This document shows positions 1-7,657 of a stretch of 64,000 bases of DNA, one piece after another (position 1 is the stretch's first letter; each line of letters starts with the position of its first letter). The stretch spans positions 1 to 64,000 of the forward strand of contig NZ_AVQI01000079.1 in assembly GCF_000468115.1 (NCBI RefSeq), written 5' to 3'. The position numbers were made by a program, and so were the translations under genes. Under the pieces are notes generated by a model. That model saw only the letters and a list, made by a program, of their open reading frames with translations. It did not search any database and was not told the DNA's origin. Source of the DNA: Treponema socranskii subsp. socranskii VPI DR56BR1116 = ATCC 35536. Lineage in GTDB: Bacteria > Spirochaetota > Spirochaetia > Treponematales > Treponemataceae.

Positions 1-31
1 CCCCTGTTTTATTACAAATTAAACTAATCTG

Positions 32-77
32 ACCGCTCTCAAATCGGAAAAAGCTCCGGCTTGGGGCGGTTTTTTTG
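32..77 (+). terminator. Possible rho-independent terminator of an upstream gene outside the window
   Basis: ACCGCTC (32-38) can pair with GGGCGGT (64-70), with a small inner AAGC/GCTT stem, and a run of eight T follows at 70-77. The orientation suits a plus-strand gene ending before the window. Nothing else supportable is seen in bases 1-154. Confidence 0.4.
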
Positions 78-154
78 TGTGTGATGTAAGTGCGCGGAAA
101 ACTTCCGGACGCAGCCACAGCGGCATCCCTTGAAAAGCGTTACGGCTATCGCCC

Positions 155-835
155 TCACGCTGCTATTATCTTTAAAATCCCGTCTTTTAATTCCTGCTTT
201 TTTGCGGGCGTAAGTTCGCTTTTGTCGTGCAGGTCGAGCGTGTCGGCAAGGCGCATCGGATTTTTTTTGCACACGAAAACAACGTCGGCAACCGAAAGCG
301 CTTCTTCGATGTCGTGCGTAACGAATAAAATCGTATTTTTTTCTTTTTGATGAATCGCAAGCAAATCGGCAATCATCTTATGTCTGATGCCGTAGTCGAG
401 CGACTTGAACGGTTCATCCATAAGCAAAAGCTCGCTGCCGTAATAAAGCGCGCGCGCAATCGAACAGCGCTGCTTCATACCGCCGCTCAGTTCGTCAGGA
501 TAATAGCGCTCGAATCCGGTAAGGCCCGCCATATCGATAAAGCGCTGTACTTCTTTATCATCGCCTTCGGGATTTACCGATTTGATATTTTGCGTGACGG
601 TCAGCCACGGAAGAATCCTGTCTTCCTGAAACACATAGCCGATTTTTTTGCCGCCCGTTTGCAGCGAGCCTTCAAAATTCGTATCGAGACCGGCAACAAT
701 ATTGAGCAGCGTCGACTTTCCGCAGCCGGAAGGCCCGACGATAACCGCAATATCGCCGCCGCGCACAAAAAAAGAAAGCCGGTCGATAACCGTTTTGCCG
801 TTGTAGATTTTTTTAAGATTGTTTACGCTGAGCAT
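155..835 (-). CDS. ABC transporter ATP-binding protein, NitT/TauT/SsuB type
   Basis: Cytoplasmic ATPase of an importer, 226 aa. Visible motifs: Walker A GPSGCGKS (about residues 34-41), Q-loop in a VFQEDRILPWLTV context typical of SsuB/TauB-like ATPases, signature LSGGM (116-120), Walker B LLLMDEP (136-142) and switch His in THD (173-175). The ATG at 835 is preferred to an upstream in-frame start because it begins the family N-terminus (MLSVNNL). Its first codons overlap the end of the permease gene by 23 bp, so the two are translationally coupled. It is the last gene of a binding protein-permease-ATPase operon. Substrate unknown; candidates for this family include sulfonates, nitrate, or pyrimidine or thiamine precursors. 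Confidence 0.9.
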   Translation of the reverse strand: MLSVNNLKKIYNGKTVIDRLSFFVRGGDIAVIVGPSGCGKSTLLNIVAGLDTNFEGSLQTGGKKIGYVFQEDRILPWLTVTQNIKSVNPEGDDKEVQRFIDMAGLTGFERYYPDELSGGMKQRCSIARALYYGSELLLMDEPFKSLDYGIRHKMIADLLAIHQKEKNTILFVTHDIEEALSVADVVFVCKKNPMRLADTLDLHDKSELTPAKKQELKDGILKIIAA

Positions 836-1571
836 ATTTTTGTTCCTTCGGCACAAACAGCAGAGCGACGGCTGCTTCCAGCACATAGTACATGCACACC
901 GACACGACCGTCCACGCGATAATCGCTTCCGGTTCGATGTTCAAACGCGCATTCACAATTTGCCCGCCGATGCCGGAAGAAGTCGTCAGCACTTCGCCCA
1001 TAACGACCGTTTTGGATGCAGTACCCAAGGCGATCCGCAAACCGGAATAAAACTGCGGCTTTACGGACGGCCACGTGATTAAAAAAAAGCGTTGCTTTTT
1101 CGTATATTTGAACACGGTTCCCATCTCAAGCAGTTTTCGGTCTACGTGCAAAACCGCATCCTGCACCGAAATCGCGATAATCGGAAAAATCGCAACCGCG
1201 ACGATAAGGACGGCGGGCTTTCCGTTAAAACCGAACCAGATGATCGCAAGCACAAGCAGCGCAACGGGCGGCACAACCTGCAGCACGCCGAGAACCGGTT
1301 TGCACAGTTCCCGGCACGTTTTGCACAGGCCGCACACATAGCCGACGAGGCAGCCCGACGCAACGCCGAAAAAAAGCCCCGCGCCGAGCCTGCCCAAAGT
1401 TTTTGCCGCTTCGTGCAAAAGATCGGGAGCGGACAAAATGCGCGCAAGTATTTTACCGACGGCCGGAATCGGCGGCACTACAAGCGGCGGGTACGCTAAA
1501 GAGAGTACCTGCCACAGTGCAAGCATGGCGAGCGCCGCTATGCAGTTATTTTTTATAGAGGATTTTTTCAT
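813..1571 (-). CDS. ABC transporter permease, NitT/TauT/SsuC type
   Basis: Inner-membrane subunit of the importer, 252 aa. Hydrophobic segments fit about six membrane helices with a BPD_transp_1 core. The EAA-like cytoplasmic loop that docks the ATPase is seen around the TWPSVKPQFYSGLRIALG segment. The start MKKSSIKNN at 1571 is chosen over an upstream M because it gives the usual short positively charged N-terminus. It overlaps the binding-protein gene by 26 bp upstream and the ATPase gene by 23 bp downstream, so the three genes form one operon. Confidence 0.88.
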   Translation of the reverse strand: MKKSSIKNNCIAALAMLALWQVLSLAYPPLVVPPIPAVGKILARILSAPDLLHEAAKTLGRLGAGLFFGVASGCLVGYVCGLCKTCRELCKPVLGVLQVVPPVALLVLAIIWFGFNGKPAVLIVAVAIFPIIAISVQDAVLHVDRKLLEMGTVFKYTKKQRFFLITWPSVKPQFYSGLRIALGTASKTVVMGEVLTTSSGIGGQIVNARLNIEPEAIIAWTVVSVCMYYVLEAAVALLFVPKEQKYAQRKQS

Positions 1572-2496
1572 CGGGAACTTTTCCGCCGATCGTTGCCGGA
1601 TCAAAATCGACTAAAAGCTGCCAAAACTGCTGCAAGTCGGCTTTCGCATCGTATGCGTTTTTATAGATAAGCCCCATGCGCGGAATCGCTTTTTGTACAA
1701 CCTGCGCTTTCATGCCGAGCTTGGAATCGGCAAGAGCAGCCGCCTTGTCGGGATTTTGCAGCACCCAGTTCAGCGCCTTTTCGTATTCCGCTTCAAAGCG
1801 TGCGACAAGTTCGGCATTGTCTTTTATGAATTTCGATTTTGCGCCGAAGCCCGCATTCGGAATAATCGTGTTGTCGTCGGTAACTTTTTTCCATTCTTCT
1901 TCGAACGAAAACGCAACACGCGTATTTTTATTCTGCATTAAAATCGCCGTAACCTGCGGTTCGATCATCGTCGCATATTGAATTTTTCCGGCAGCCATCA
2001 TCTGCGCGATTTCCGGACGCGAAGAGTAGATAATCGTTACGTCTTTTTTCGGCGTAAGGCCTGCTTTTTTCATAAAAAACTGCGTGATAACGTCGGGCGG
2101 CGAAGACTGCAGCGGGACATACACGGTTTTCCCTTTTAAGTCCGACCAGTTTTTAAGCGCGGGATCGGTCGTCAAAAAATACGAAACGCCCCACGTGTCC
2201 ACATTCGTCAGCGTTACGGGAACGCCCTTGTTGTACAGCTTTGCGACAACCGTCAGCGGAAACGCAAACATATCGAAATCGCCGCTCTGCACCATCGCGA
2301 TAAGTTTTTCCGGCGCATCCCAAATCGTATATTCGATTTTGACGTTTTCGCCGAGCGCATTCGATTCGATCATGCGCAAAACGGGCAAAGCGGGCGGCGC
2401 TTTCGGCATACCGATGCGGATCACCTGTTCCTTTGCAAAGGCGGCACAGTTCAGCGCAATAAACAGCGCGGCCGCAGCAAACACTATCTTTTTCAT
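1546..2496 (-). CDS. ABC transporter substrate-binding protein (NMT1/SsuA-like)
   Basis: Periplasmic binding protein of the same importer, 316 aa. It has a Sec signal peptide (first ~21 residues, cleavage near AAFA) and a type-2 periplasmic-binding fold recognisable from the IRIGMPKAPPALPVLRMIES opening and the WDAPEKLIAMVQSGDFDM block (the probe used by NitT/TauT-family proteins). No convincing lipobox is seen. It is first in the operon. Upstream lie a TTAGC-N4-type palindrome and a GTTGC-N4-GCAAC palindrome (2558-2571), suggesting control by the Crp/Fnr regulator encoded at 4516, which was probably its divergent neighbour before a 1.7 kb insertion. The ligand cannot be read from sequence. 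Confidence 0.85.
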   Translation of the reverse strand: MKKIVFAAAALFIALNCAAFAKEQVIRIGMPKAPPALPVLRMIESNALGENVKIEYTIWDAPEKLIAMVQSGDFDMFAFPLTVVAKLYNKGVPVTLTNVDTWGVSYFLTTDPALKNWSDLKGKTVYVPLQSSPPDVITQFFMKKAGLTPKKDVTIIYSSRPEIAQMMAAGKIQYATMIEPQVTAILMQNKNTRVAFSFEEEWKKVTDDNTIIPNAGFGAKSKFIKDNAELVARFEAEYEKALNWVLQNPDKAAALADSKLGMKAQVVQKAIPRMGLIYKNAYDAKADLQQFWQLLVDFDPATIGGKVPDEKILYKK

Positions 2497-2510
2497 CTCT
2501 GATACCTCCG

Positions 2511-2597
2511 GATGATTGACACTGTCTAAAAGTTAGCATAAACTAATAATAAATTCCGTTGCCGCAGCAACAAACGGGGAAAAAATGCTGAATTTTT
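2511..2597. repeat. Left copy of duplicated promoter/operator/start-codon segment
   Basis: Bases 2511-2597 recur at 4327-4363 plus 4476-4528. The copy holds TTGACA, TTAGCATAAACTAA, GTTGCCGCAGCAAC and the first five codons (MLNF...) of the Crp/Fnr gene, after which homology stops at 2598. It is therefore a remnant of the crp 5' end on the far side of the inserted block 2598-4326. Confidence 0.85.
2516..2571. promoter_or_regulatory. Divergent control region: promoter and two 5-4-5 palindromes
   Basis: On the plus strand TTGACA (2516-2521) is 17 bp from TAAACT (2539-2544). TTAGCATAAACTAA (2533-2546) overlaps the -10. GTTGC-CGCA-GCAAC (2558-2571) is a perfect 5-4-5 inverted repeat, the half-site spacing used by Crp/Fnr proteins. 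For the minus-strand importer operon its centre is about 37-42 bp above the probable start of transcription, a class II activator position. This is inference from spacing only. Confidence 0.5.
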
Positions 2598-2633
2598 GTG
2601 AAAATAAAGAGTCGGAAAAGCCGTTCGTAAAGA

Positions 2634-3182
2634 CTATTTTATTTCAGGATTCGGGCCGATTTTCTTTCGTCTAAAAAATTTCCCTTCCACCGGCAGCACG
2701 ATATACTTGCTGGTATACAGAATATTCGGTGAACCGTCTTTTATTTCATAGTTTACCGCAATAAGTTTCGTTTGATCGCTTATTTTTGAAATAACCGCCA
2801 TATTGCCGTACTCCACATCGACAAACGTTTCATAGTAAACCTTACGGGATGGTTCTATAATAAATTCATTGGCGCTGATAAAATACGCAACAGATATTCC
2901 GCCGGAAATTAAACAGGAAATCAGAAAGATAAAGAACCTCACCTTTTTCGGCCTCAATTCTTCTATATTGCATAAGCCCCATATAGCCATAAAACAAAAA
3001 AAGGCAACAACAATCATCGTTACCCACCCGCATTTACTCGAAATCCAACAAATCCATCTTGGACTATTCTGATTTGAACAGAAAGACCTTATGGCTCCTA
3101 TATCGAAAAGCCATAGAAGGAAAACGGAAGTCGATAAAAGAAACAAATTTGCAAATTTTGTAATTGCCTCCTCTTTTTCCAT
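2634..3182 (-). CDS. Hypothetical integral membrane protein, C-terminal part of a frameshifted gene
   Basis: This frame encodes 182 aa with about three membrane segments (near residues 9-28, 53-70 and 81-103) followed by a soluble tail of about 75 residues. Family not recognised. Its start overlaps the 3' end of the 3513 frame by 119 bp, and the tail of that frame after the overlap is non-hydrophobic nonsense. The two frames meet at a run of nine T (3191-3199; A9 on the coding strand). Removing one A would join VIVKK of the upstream frame to IYPMEKEEA of this frame and give one protein of about 290 aa. It is probably the second half of a broken or slippage-controlled gene. The block is visibly AT-rich against the importer genes. 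Confidence 0.55.
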   Translation of the reverse strand: MEKEEAITKFANLFLLSTSVFLLWLFDIGAIRSFCSNQNSPRWICWISSKCGWVTMIVVAFFCFMAIWGLCNIEELRPKKVRFFIFLISCLISGGISVAYFISANEFIIEPSRKVYYETFVDVEYGNMAVISKISDQTKLIAVNYEIKDGSPNILYTSKYIVLPVEGKFFRRKKIGPNPEIK

Positions 3183-3513
3183 CGGATAAATTTTTTTTTA
3201 CTATAACAGGCGATCCGATAAAAACTATCAAGATTAAATACAAAAGTATTAAAAATAAATTCTTATTCGAATCGATTGCAAAATACTCCGTCGATATTTT
3301 ATAAAATTCAAATGCATTTTGTTTATAGCTTTGATTTATATAAAAATCTAATGATAACTTTATCGAACCTAAGACTGTACCTAGAATCGCAATAAGACGC
3401 ATTATTTGTGGTAAGATTTTAAAAAAAATGTTTTCTTCAGAAAAAAAACTAAGTACCCTCTCGCGAAAGTTTATATTCTTAGGATCTTCCTTGTTTTGCT
3501 TATCTTTGTTCAT
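3064..3513 (-). CDS. Hypothetical integral membrane protein, N-terminal part of a frameshifted gene
   Basis: 149 codons. A charged lysine-rich N-terminus precedes two hydrophobic stretches (about residues 37-58 and 84-103). After residue ~108 the frame becomes a basic, non-membrane tail (DGKRGGNYK onward), coinciding with the A9 tract at 3191-3199. The authentic continuation is the 2634-3182 frame. No known domain is recognised. The predicted product resembles small multi-span proteins common in accessory regions. It sits with a toxin-antitoxin pair inside the duplicated-flank block. Confidence 0.5.
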   Translation of the reverse strand: MNKDKQNKEDPKNINFRERVLSFFSEENIFFKILPQIMRLIAILGTVLGSIKLSLDFYINQSYKQNAFEFYKISTEYFAIDSNKNLFLILLYLILIVFIGSPVIVKKNLSDGKRGGNYKICKFVSFIDFRFPSMAFRYRSHKVFLFKSE

Positions 3514-3596
3514 ACAAGATTACCTCCGAAGACAACCATATATATTGATACGGAATATATAGACACGGAAGCATTATACGATAATCTCATATCATT

Positions 3597-3830
3597 TTAT
3601 TTATCGTATTCTTCCGGTTCGGTATTCGACGCGTTATTTAAAACCGACAGAAATTTTTCCCGCGAACCTCTTTCCGCTCTTTTTTGAAGATAGGCGGCGG
3701 TTTGCATTGCGGACAGCTTTTCGCCGATCGCCGAAGCTATAAACTGATTTATTGAGATTTTATCTTCTTTCGATACGGTCTTTACCATTTTATGATACGA
3801 ATCGGGAATGTTGATGCTCAAGGTACTCAT
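3597..3830 (-). CDS. Antitoxin, ribbon-helix-helix/HicB-like
   Basis: 77 aa. The N-terminal STLSINIPDSYHKMVKTVS segment followed by KISINQFIASAIGEKLS is the beta-strand plus two-helix pattern of RHH antitoxins that bind DNA as dimers. The acidic, disordered C-terminus probably wraps the toxin. It overlaps the stop of the upstream PIN toxin gene by 4 bp, so the pair is co-translated, with the toxin first. Expected role: neutralise the PIN nuclease and repress the operon. Confidence 0.75.
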   Translation of the reverse strand: MSTLSINIPDSYHKMVKTVSKEDKISINQFIASAIGEKLSAMQTAAYLQKRAERGSREKFLSVLNNASNTEPEEYDK

Positions 3831-4258
3831 TCGTGCCGGCCTCCTGCATATTTTAAGAATTCTTTAGGCGTCACTATCTTTATGCCTAAAGATTTCGCTT
3901 CCTTAAAATCTTTTTTATTATACGTTATTATAAATTCACTATTGGATTGAATTGCAACTTCCAATACGTGATCGTCATACGGATCTTTTAAATACGGTCT
4001 CCACAGGTAAAATAATTCTATGTGTTTACCGACGCGGCAAAGATAATCCAAAAAATCGTCGATAACCTCGTCCGAATAATCCGCTCGATTTAGGTATTCC
4101 TTTAGAACGGCTTCATATTCCAAAACAAGCGGTACCGACAACGCAAAATCAAATACGCCCGTATCTATCTTTTGCAGTAATCGGTTCGATTGCCCGTTGA
4201 TACTTTTTAATGCGGATAAAATCACATTTGTATCTATGACGACAACCGGTCCGTTCAT
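3827..4258 (-). CDS. PIN-domain toxin (PIN_3 family ribonuclease)
   Basis: 143 aa. The opening VVVIDTNVILSAL carries the first catalytic Asp of the PIN fold. Further acidic residues are at EYEAVL (about residue 47) and DPYDDHVLEVAIQ (about residues 92-105), and FIITYNKKDF near residue 110 is the usual PIN_3 ending. It is predicted to cleave RNA with a divalent metal. It is the first gene of a toxin-then-antitoxin pair on the minus strand, inside a block flanked by a duplicated host promoter. Confidence 0.82.
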   Translation of the reverse strand: MNGPVVVIDTNVILSALKSINGQSNRLLQKIDTGVFDFALSVPLVLEYEAVLKEYLNRADYSDEVIDDFLDYLCRVGKHIELFYLWRPYLKDPYDDHVLEVAIQSNSEFIITYNKKDFKEAKSLGIKIVTPKEFLKYAGGRHE

Positions 4259-4331
4259 AATCTATATTATATATGAGATAGGCTATCCGTCAATATTTTA
4301 AAACTGAATGTACGGATGATTTATATGATGA

Positions 4332-4502
4332 TTGACACTGTCTAAAAGTTAGCATAAACTAATCGACATACCTCGCTGGTTTACGGCGAGGTATGTCGTT
4401 CCCAAAAGGTATCGCAGTCGGCTTTAATCCCCTTTGTTACGGCGCAGAGCGCCGGGGTATTAAATCCTCCGCACGAATAATAAATTCCGTTGCCGCAGCA
4501 AC
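4332..4502 (+). promoter_or_regulatory. crp/fnr-type gene promoter and putative autoregulatory sites
   Basis: TTGACA (4332-4337), 17 bp, TAAACT (4355-4360), with TTAGCATAAACTAA at 4349-4362. The GTTGC-CGCA-GCAAC palindrome lies at 4489-4502, just before the ATG at 4516. The inserted element 4364-4478 now separates the promoter from the palindrome and gene, adding about 115 nt to the leader. In the uninterrupted left copy the palindrome would lie just after the transcription start, a repressor position. Confidence 0.5.
4364..4478. mobile_element. 115-bp two-hairpin insertion, possible IS200/IS605-type non-autonomous relic
   Basis: Comparison with the left copy shows a clean insertion without target duplication other than a possible AAT. 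At its left end a perfect 13-bp stem (CGACATACCTCGC, 4364-4376, against 4386-4398) closes a 9-nt loop. Near the right end CGGCGC-AGA-GCGCCG (4440-4454) forms a second hairpin. Subterminal hairpins and absence of terminal inverted repeats suit palindrome-associated relatives of IS200/IS605. No transposase is present and the assignment is inference. Confidence 0.45.
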
Positions 4503-4515
4503 AAACGGGGAAAAA

Positions 4516-5178
4516 ATGCTGAATTTTTACACGTCGTTTTTAGCGCGAACGGCGGTATTCAAAGGGATTCCCGCCAAAGACATAGACAAAGCGATCGCCT
4601 GCCTGCGCGGATTTTACCGCTCCTTCGAGTGCGGGCAAGAGATATACCGTTCCGGCGATATAGTCTCTTATGCGGGAATCGTCGTCGACGGATACGTTCA
4701 CGCCGAACAAATCGGTGTAGACGGCAAAACCGTGCTGCTCAAAGAAATCGGACGAGGAGAATCTTTCGGAGAAGCGCTGTGCTGTCTCAGACAGGCGAAC
4801 CCGTTTTTGCGCATTATCAGCGCGGAAAAGACAAAGGTTCTGTTCATTCAGCTTCCCTCGGAAGACGGCACAAATCGGTGCGGCTGCCCCTACCGCATAA
4901 TCGTGCTCGAAAATCTGTTGCGCGAAATGGCGCGCGACATTCAGCACCTCAACATGAAAATTCAGCTTTTGGCGCAGCCGACGCTCCGCGACAAGCTTTT
5001 ATTTTACCTGCATCTCACGCAAAACGCGCTGCACCGCAATTCGTTTACGCTGCCGTTTACGCGCGAAAAACTCGCGCAATTCATATCGGCCGACAGAAGC
5101 GCCGTCTCGCGCGAGTTGAGCCGCATGAATCGTGAAGGAATTATTCAAATCGAAGGGAAAACGGTAACGCTGAATTGA
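4516..5178 (+). CDS. Crp/Fnr family transcriptional regulator
   Basis: 220 aa, the usual length. The N-terminal half (about residues 15-125) is a cyclic-nucleotide-binding-type beta-barrel (GQEIYRSGDIVSYAGIVVDG, then GRGESFGEA), joined by a long dimer helix (about 135-165) to a C-terminal HTH_Crp domain. There FTREKLAQFISADRSAVSRELSRM gives a recognition helix with RSAVSR. Two or three cysteines (NRCGCPY, near residue 120) could bind a metal, but the Fnr N-terminal Cys cluster is absent. The ATG at 4516 is used because the duplicated upstream segment also contains it and an A-rich ribosome-binding region. Earlier in-frame starts lie in the inserted element. Likely targets: its own promoter, the importer at 1546-2496 and the cupin gene downstream. 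Confidence 0.85.
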   Translation: MLNFYTSFLARTAVFKGIPAKDIDKAIACLRGFYRSFECGQEIYRSGDIVSYAGIVVDGYVHAEQIGVDGKTVLLKEIGRGESFGEALCCLRQANPFLRIISAEKTKVLFIQLPSEDGTNRCGCPYRIIVLENLLREMARDIQHLNMKIQLLAQPTLRDKLLFYLHLTQNALHRNSFTLPFTREKLAQFISADRSAVSRELSRMNREGIIQIEGKTVTLN

Positions 5179-5315
5179 ACTTGCCGCACCGGCAGTTTAT
5201 CGCCCGATGTACGATGTGTACGGAAAAACTCCAGCGGTACCGATTGACAGATACGAATTATTACTTTTTCCATAAATTATTAATCAAATCGATTTTGCAT
5301 AGCTCCAATATTTTT

Positions 5316-5357
5316 GTTGCCTGTGCAACGGATTCGGCAGCGGATTTACAGTATGTT
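5316..5357 (+). promoter_or_regulatory. GTTGC-N4-GCAAC operator and -10 upstream of the cupin gene
   Basis: GTTGC-CTGT-GCAAC (5316-5329) repeats the palindrome found before the Crp/Fnr gene. TATGTT (5352-5357) is a plausible -10. With transcription starting near 5364 the palindrome centre is about 41.5 bp upstream, the classic class II Crp/Fnr activation position. A clear ribosome-binding site (CACGGAGG, near 5372-5379) follows. Confidence 0.5.
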
Positions 5358-5384
5358 TATTCCAGACGATTCACGGAGGCCGAT

Positions 5385-6038
5385 ATGCTGAAAAGCAAAC
5401 ATATATTTTCCATCGCAAAAGACAATGCGCCGGTAGAAGGGTGTACGGTTTCGGAAAAGGTGCTGCAGGGGAACGGGTGCAGCATGAGCGTTTTTTCGAT
5501 CGCGGCAGGCACGAACATCAGCCCCGAAAGCTACGACTATCCGAAAATTTGGAAGATCGAAGAAGGCGGCGCCGAAGTGCTGTATTTGACGGCGGAAACG
5601 CAAGTGCTTACACGCGGTGACATTTTCATCGTACCGCAGAATATTCCCGTCGGCATACGAAGCAAAACGGGATGCATATATTCGGAAATACTTTTAGATA
5701 AGGAGTGTGTTATGAACGACATTTTAAAGAGCGCGAAAGTTTTCGCATTAAAAGATCTTCTTCCCTATAAAGACGGAAAGATTGTAAACATGGATCTTGT
5801 CGACAGCGACAAAACCAAATTTGTGATTATGGCTTTCGACGCAGGAACGGGATTGTCCGAACATTCCGCCCCCGGAGACGCGATTATATTCTGCCTCGAC
5901 GGCGAAGGCATTATCGGATATGAGGGAAAAGAGTACCGCATTCACGAAGGCGAAAACTTTAAGTTCGATAAAAACGGCAAGCACTACGTCAAAGCGGAAG
6001 GCAAATTCAAAATGGCTTTGCTGCTCGTCCGCGACTGA
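5385..6038 (+). CDS. Double-cupin domain protein
   Basis: 217 aa. Two successive cupin barrels: residues ~30-100 (PKIWKIEEGGAEVLYL, then LTRGDIFIVPQNIPVGI) and ~145-215 (SAPGDAIIFCLDGEGIIGY, then HEGENFKFDKNGKHYVKAE). The second resembles small cupin_2 proteins and may bind metal through H/E/H residues; the first has weaker ligands. The ATG at 5385 is chosen because a strong GGAGG lies six bases upstream. The upstream in-frame extension reads through promoter DNA. It lies directly downstream of the Crp/Fnr gene, with its own putative operator. The enzymatic or sensing role is not known. Confidence 0.75.
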   Translation: MLKSKHIFSIAKDNAPVEGCTVSEKVLQGNGCSMSVFSIAAGTNISPESYDYPKIWKIEEGGAEVLYLTAETQVLTRGDIFIVPQNIPVGIRSKTGCIYSEILLDKECVMNDILKSAKVFALKDLLPYKDGKIVNMDLVDSDKTKFVIMAFDAGTGLSEHSAPGDAIIFCLDGEGIIGYEGKEYRIHEGENFKFDKNGKHYVKAEGKFKMALLLVRD

Positions 6039-6280
6039 TTGTACGCATATCGCAGGCAGAATAATCGACAAAAACGCCGTACAAAATATTCCCTTTTCTC
6101 ACAAAGTACAATCATCGCATAGCCTCATATTGAAACCGCACGATATTTTTATAAAAATATCGTGCGGCGCTTCGGCGAGGGCAACAAAATTATTGATACC
6201 GATGAGATTCGAACAGATATCGACTGTCTCACGGTACTTTATAAAATACTGCAGCCCTATGTTCGGACCGCTGAAAGCGA

Positions 6281-7483
6281 TCAATCGGCACTCTTTGCCG
6301 CCTGTTTTATCGTCCCGTCGGGTTTGTAAAAAAGGCCGCGTAAAATCAGCGCAAGGGCACCGTCACCGGTTACGTTGCATGCCGTACCGAAGCTGTCCTG
6401 CAGCGCAAAAATCGCAATGAGCAATCCCGTACCGACTTCGTTAAAACCGAGCACGCTGATGACGATACCGAGAGACGCCATAACCGTTCCGCCGGGAACA
6501 CCGGGCGCGCCTACGGCAAAAATTCCGAACAGAAACGAAAACAAAATCATCGTTCCGACCGAGGGGACGGAACCGTAAAGCAGCTGGGAAATCGTCATGG
6601 CAAAAAACGTTTCGGTCAAAACCGATCCGCACAAATGCGTCGTCGCTCCGAGCGGAATGGCGAAGTCAACGATATCCGAAGGCAAAACGCTCGATTTATG
6701 TGCGCATTGCAATGCGACCGGCAGCGTCGCCGCGCTCGACATCGTACCGACGGCGGTCGCATACGCAGGGCCGTAGTGCTTTACGACTTCCAGCGGATTT
6801 TTCTTTGAAACCGCGCCGCCGATAAGATAGAGCAGCGTCATCCAAATAAAATGTCCGATCAATACGATTACGATAACTTTCAAGAATACCGGAAGCTGGC
6901 GCGTCAAACTGCCGCTGTATGCGAGTTCTGCAAAAGTCGTCGCGATAAAGAACGGCAATACCGGTACGATAACGCGGTTTACGACTGCAAGCACCATCGC
7001 CTGCGTTTCTTTCAGCACTTTTTCGACGGTCGCAGCCTTCGTCCAGATAACCGAAATACCGACCAAAATCGCAAGCAGCAACGCGGTCATAACCGGCATG
7101 ATAGGTTGGATATTCAATACGAACGGAGTCGCCGGAACTTCAATCAGCGCGGCGGCCTGCGAAGGAACGTGCAGGAACGGAATCAGTATGTATCCGGCAA
7201 CCGTTGAAAACAGCGATGCGCCGACCGCCGAAGCGTACGATATGAGTAAAAACGAACCGAGCATCTTTCCTGCATTTACTTTCAGATCGCAGATTGCCGG
7301 AGCGATAAAGCCGAAAATGACGAGCGGAACGGCAAAAAAGATGAGCGAACCGAGCAATTTTTTAATCGTTGCAATAATACCCATCACCGAAGCGGGGACG
7401 AACAAGCCCAACAGTACGCCGGCAAGAATTCCCAAGCCGAGCTGCGGCAAGAGACCCAATTTGAAACTTTCTTTTTTTTCCAT
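6281..7483 (-). CDS. Dicarboxylate/amino acid:cation symporter (DAACS family)
   Basis: 400 aa inner-membrane secondary transporter, related to GltP/DctA/SstT. About eight membrane helices are visible, with family blocks YATAVGTMSSAATLPVALQCA (serine-rich re-entrant loop), DFAIPLGATTHLCGSVLTETF and GVPGGTVMASLGIV near the C-terminus. It is likely a Na+- or H+-coupled importer of acidic amino acids or dicarboxylates; the usual ligand motif NMDG is replaced by HLCG, so substrate is uncertain. The start at 7483 is supported by GGAGG at 7496-7500; an upstream in-frame start reads through AT-rich promoter DNA. It is monocistronic and divergent from the MMPL gene. Confidence 0.88.
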   Translation of the reverse strand: MEKKESFKLGLLPQLGLGILAGVLLGLFVPASVMGIIATIKKLLGSLIFFAVPLVIFGFIAPAICDLKVNAGKMLGSFLLISYASAVGASLFSTVAGYILIPFLHVPSQAAALIEVPATPFVLNIQPIMPVMTALLLAILVGISVIWTKAATVEKVLKETQAMVLAVVNRVIVPVLPFFIATTFAELAYSGSLTRQLPVFLKVIVIVLIGHFIWMTLLYLIGGAVSKKNPLEVVKHYGPAYATAVGTMSSAATLPVALQCAHKSSVLPSDIVDFAIPLGATTHLCGSVLTETFFAMTISQLLYGSVPSVGTMILFSFLFGIFAVGAPGVPGGTVMASLGIVISVLGFNEVGTGLLIAIFALQDSFGTACNVTGDGALALILRGLFYKPDGTIKQAAKSAD

Positions 7484-7657
7484 AATTTTAAAAATCCTCC
7501 TTTTTGCGGCGTCGATCCGGCAGCATAGTAAAATGTTCCGATTCCGCAATATAAAACAGTATAAATCCGCTTTTTCAGGTTGTCAAATTTTTTATGCAAA
7601 GCCGTACATTATAAGCCGATAAAAATTTTCCGTTTCTATCGGCAGATTTTTTTGTTC

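Larger units (their letters stand above)
4327..4528. repeat. Right copy of duplicated promoter/operator/start-codon segment, interrupted
   Basis: 4327-4363 and 4476-4528 together match 2511-2597. The copy is interrupted by about 115 bp (4364-4478) absent from the left copy. This copy leads into the intact Crp/Fnr gene. Confidence 0.85.

Noticed and set aside
347-922. 191-codon plus-strand open frame
   Set aside because: Antisense to the ABC ATPase and permease, whose motifs are clear.
4393-4515. N-terminal extension of the Crp/Fnr frame
   Set aside because: It translates the inserted hairpin element; the duplicated copy shows that the original start is the ATG at 4516.
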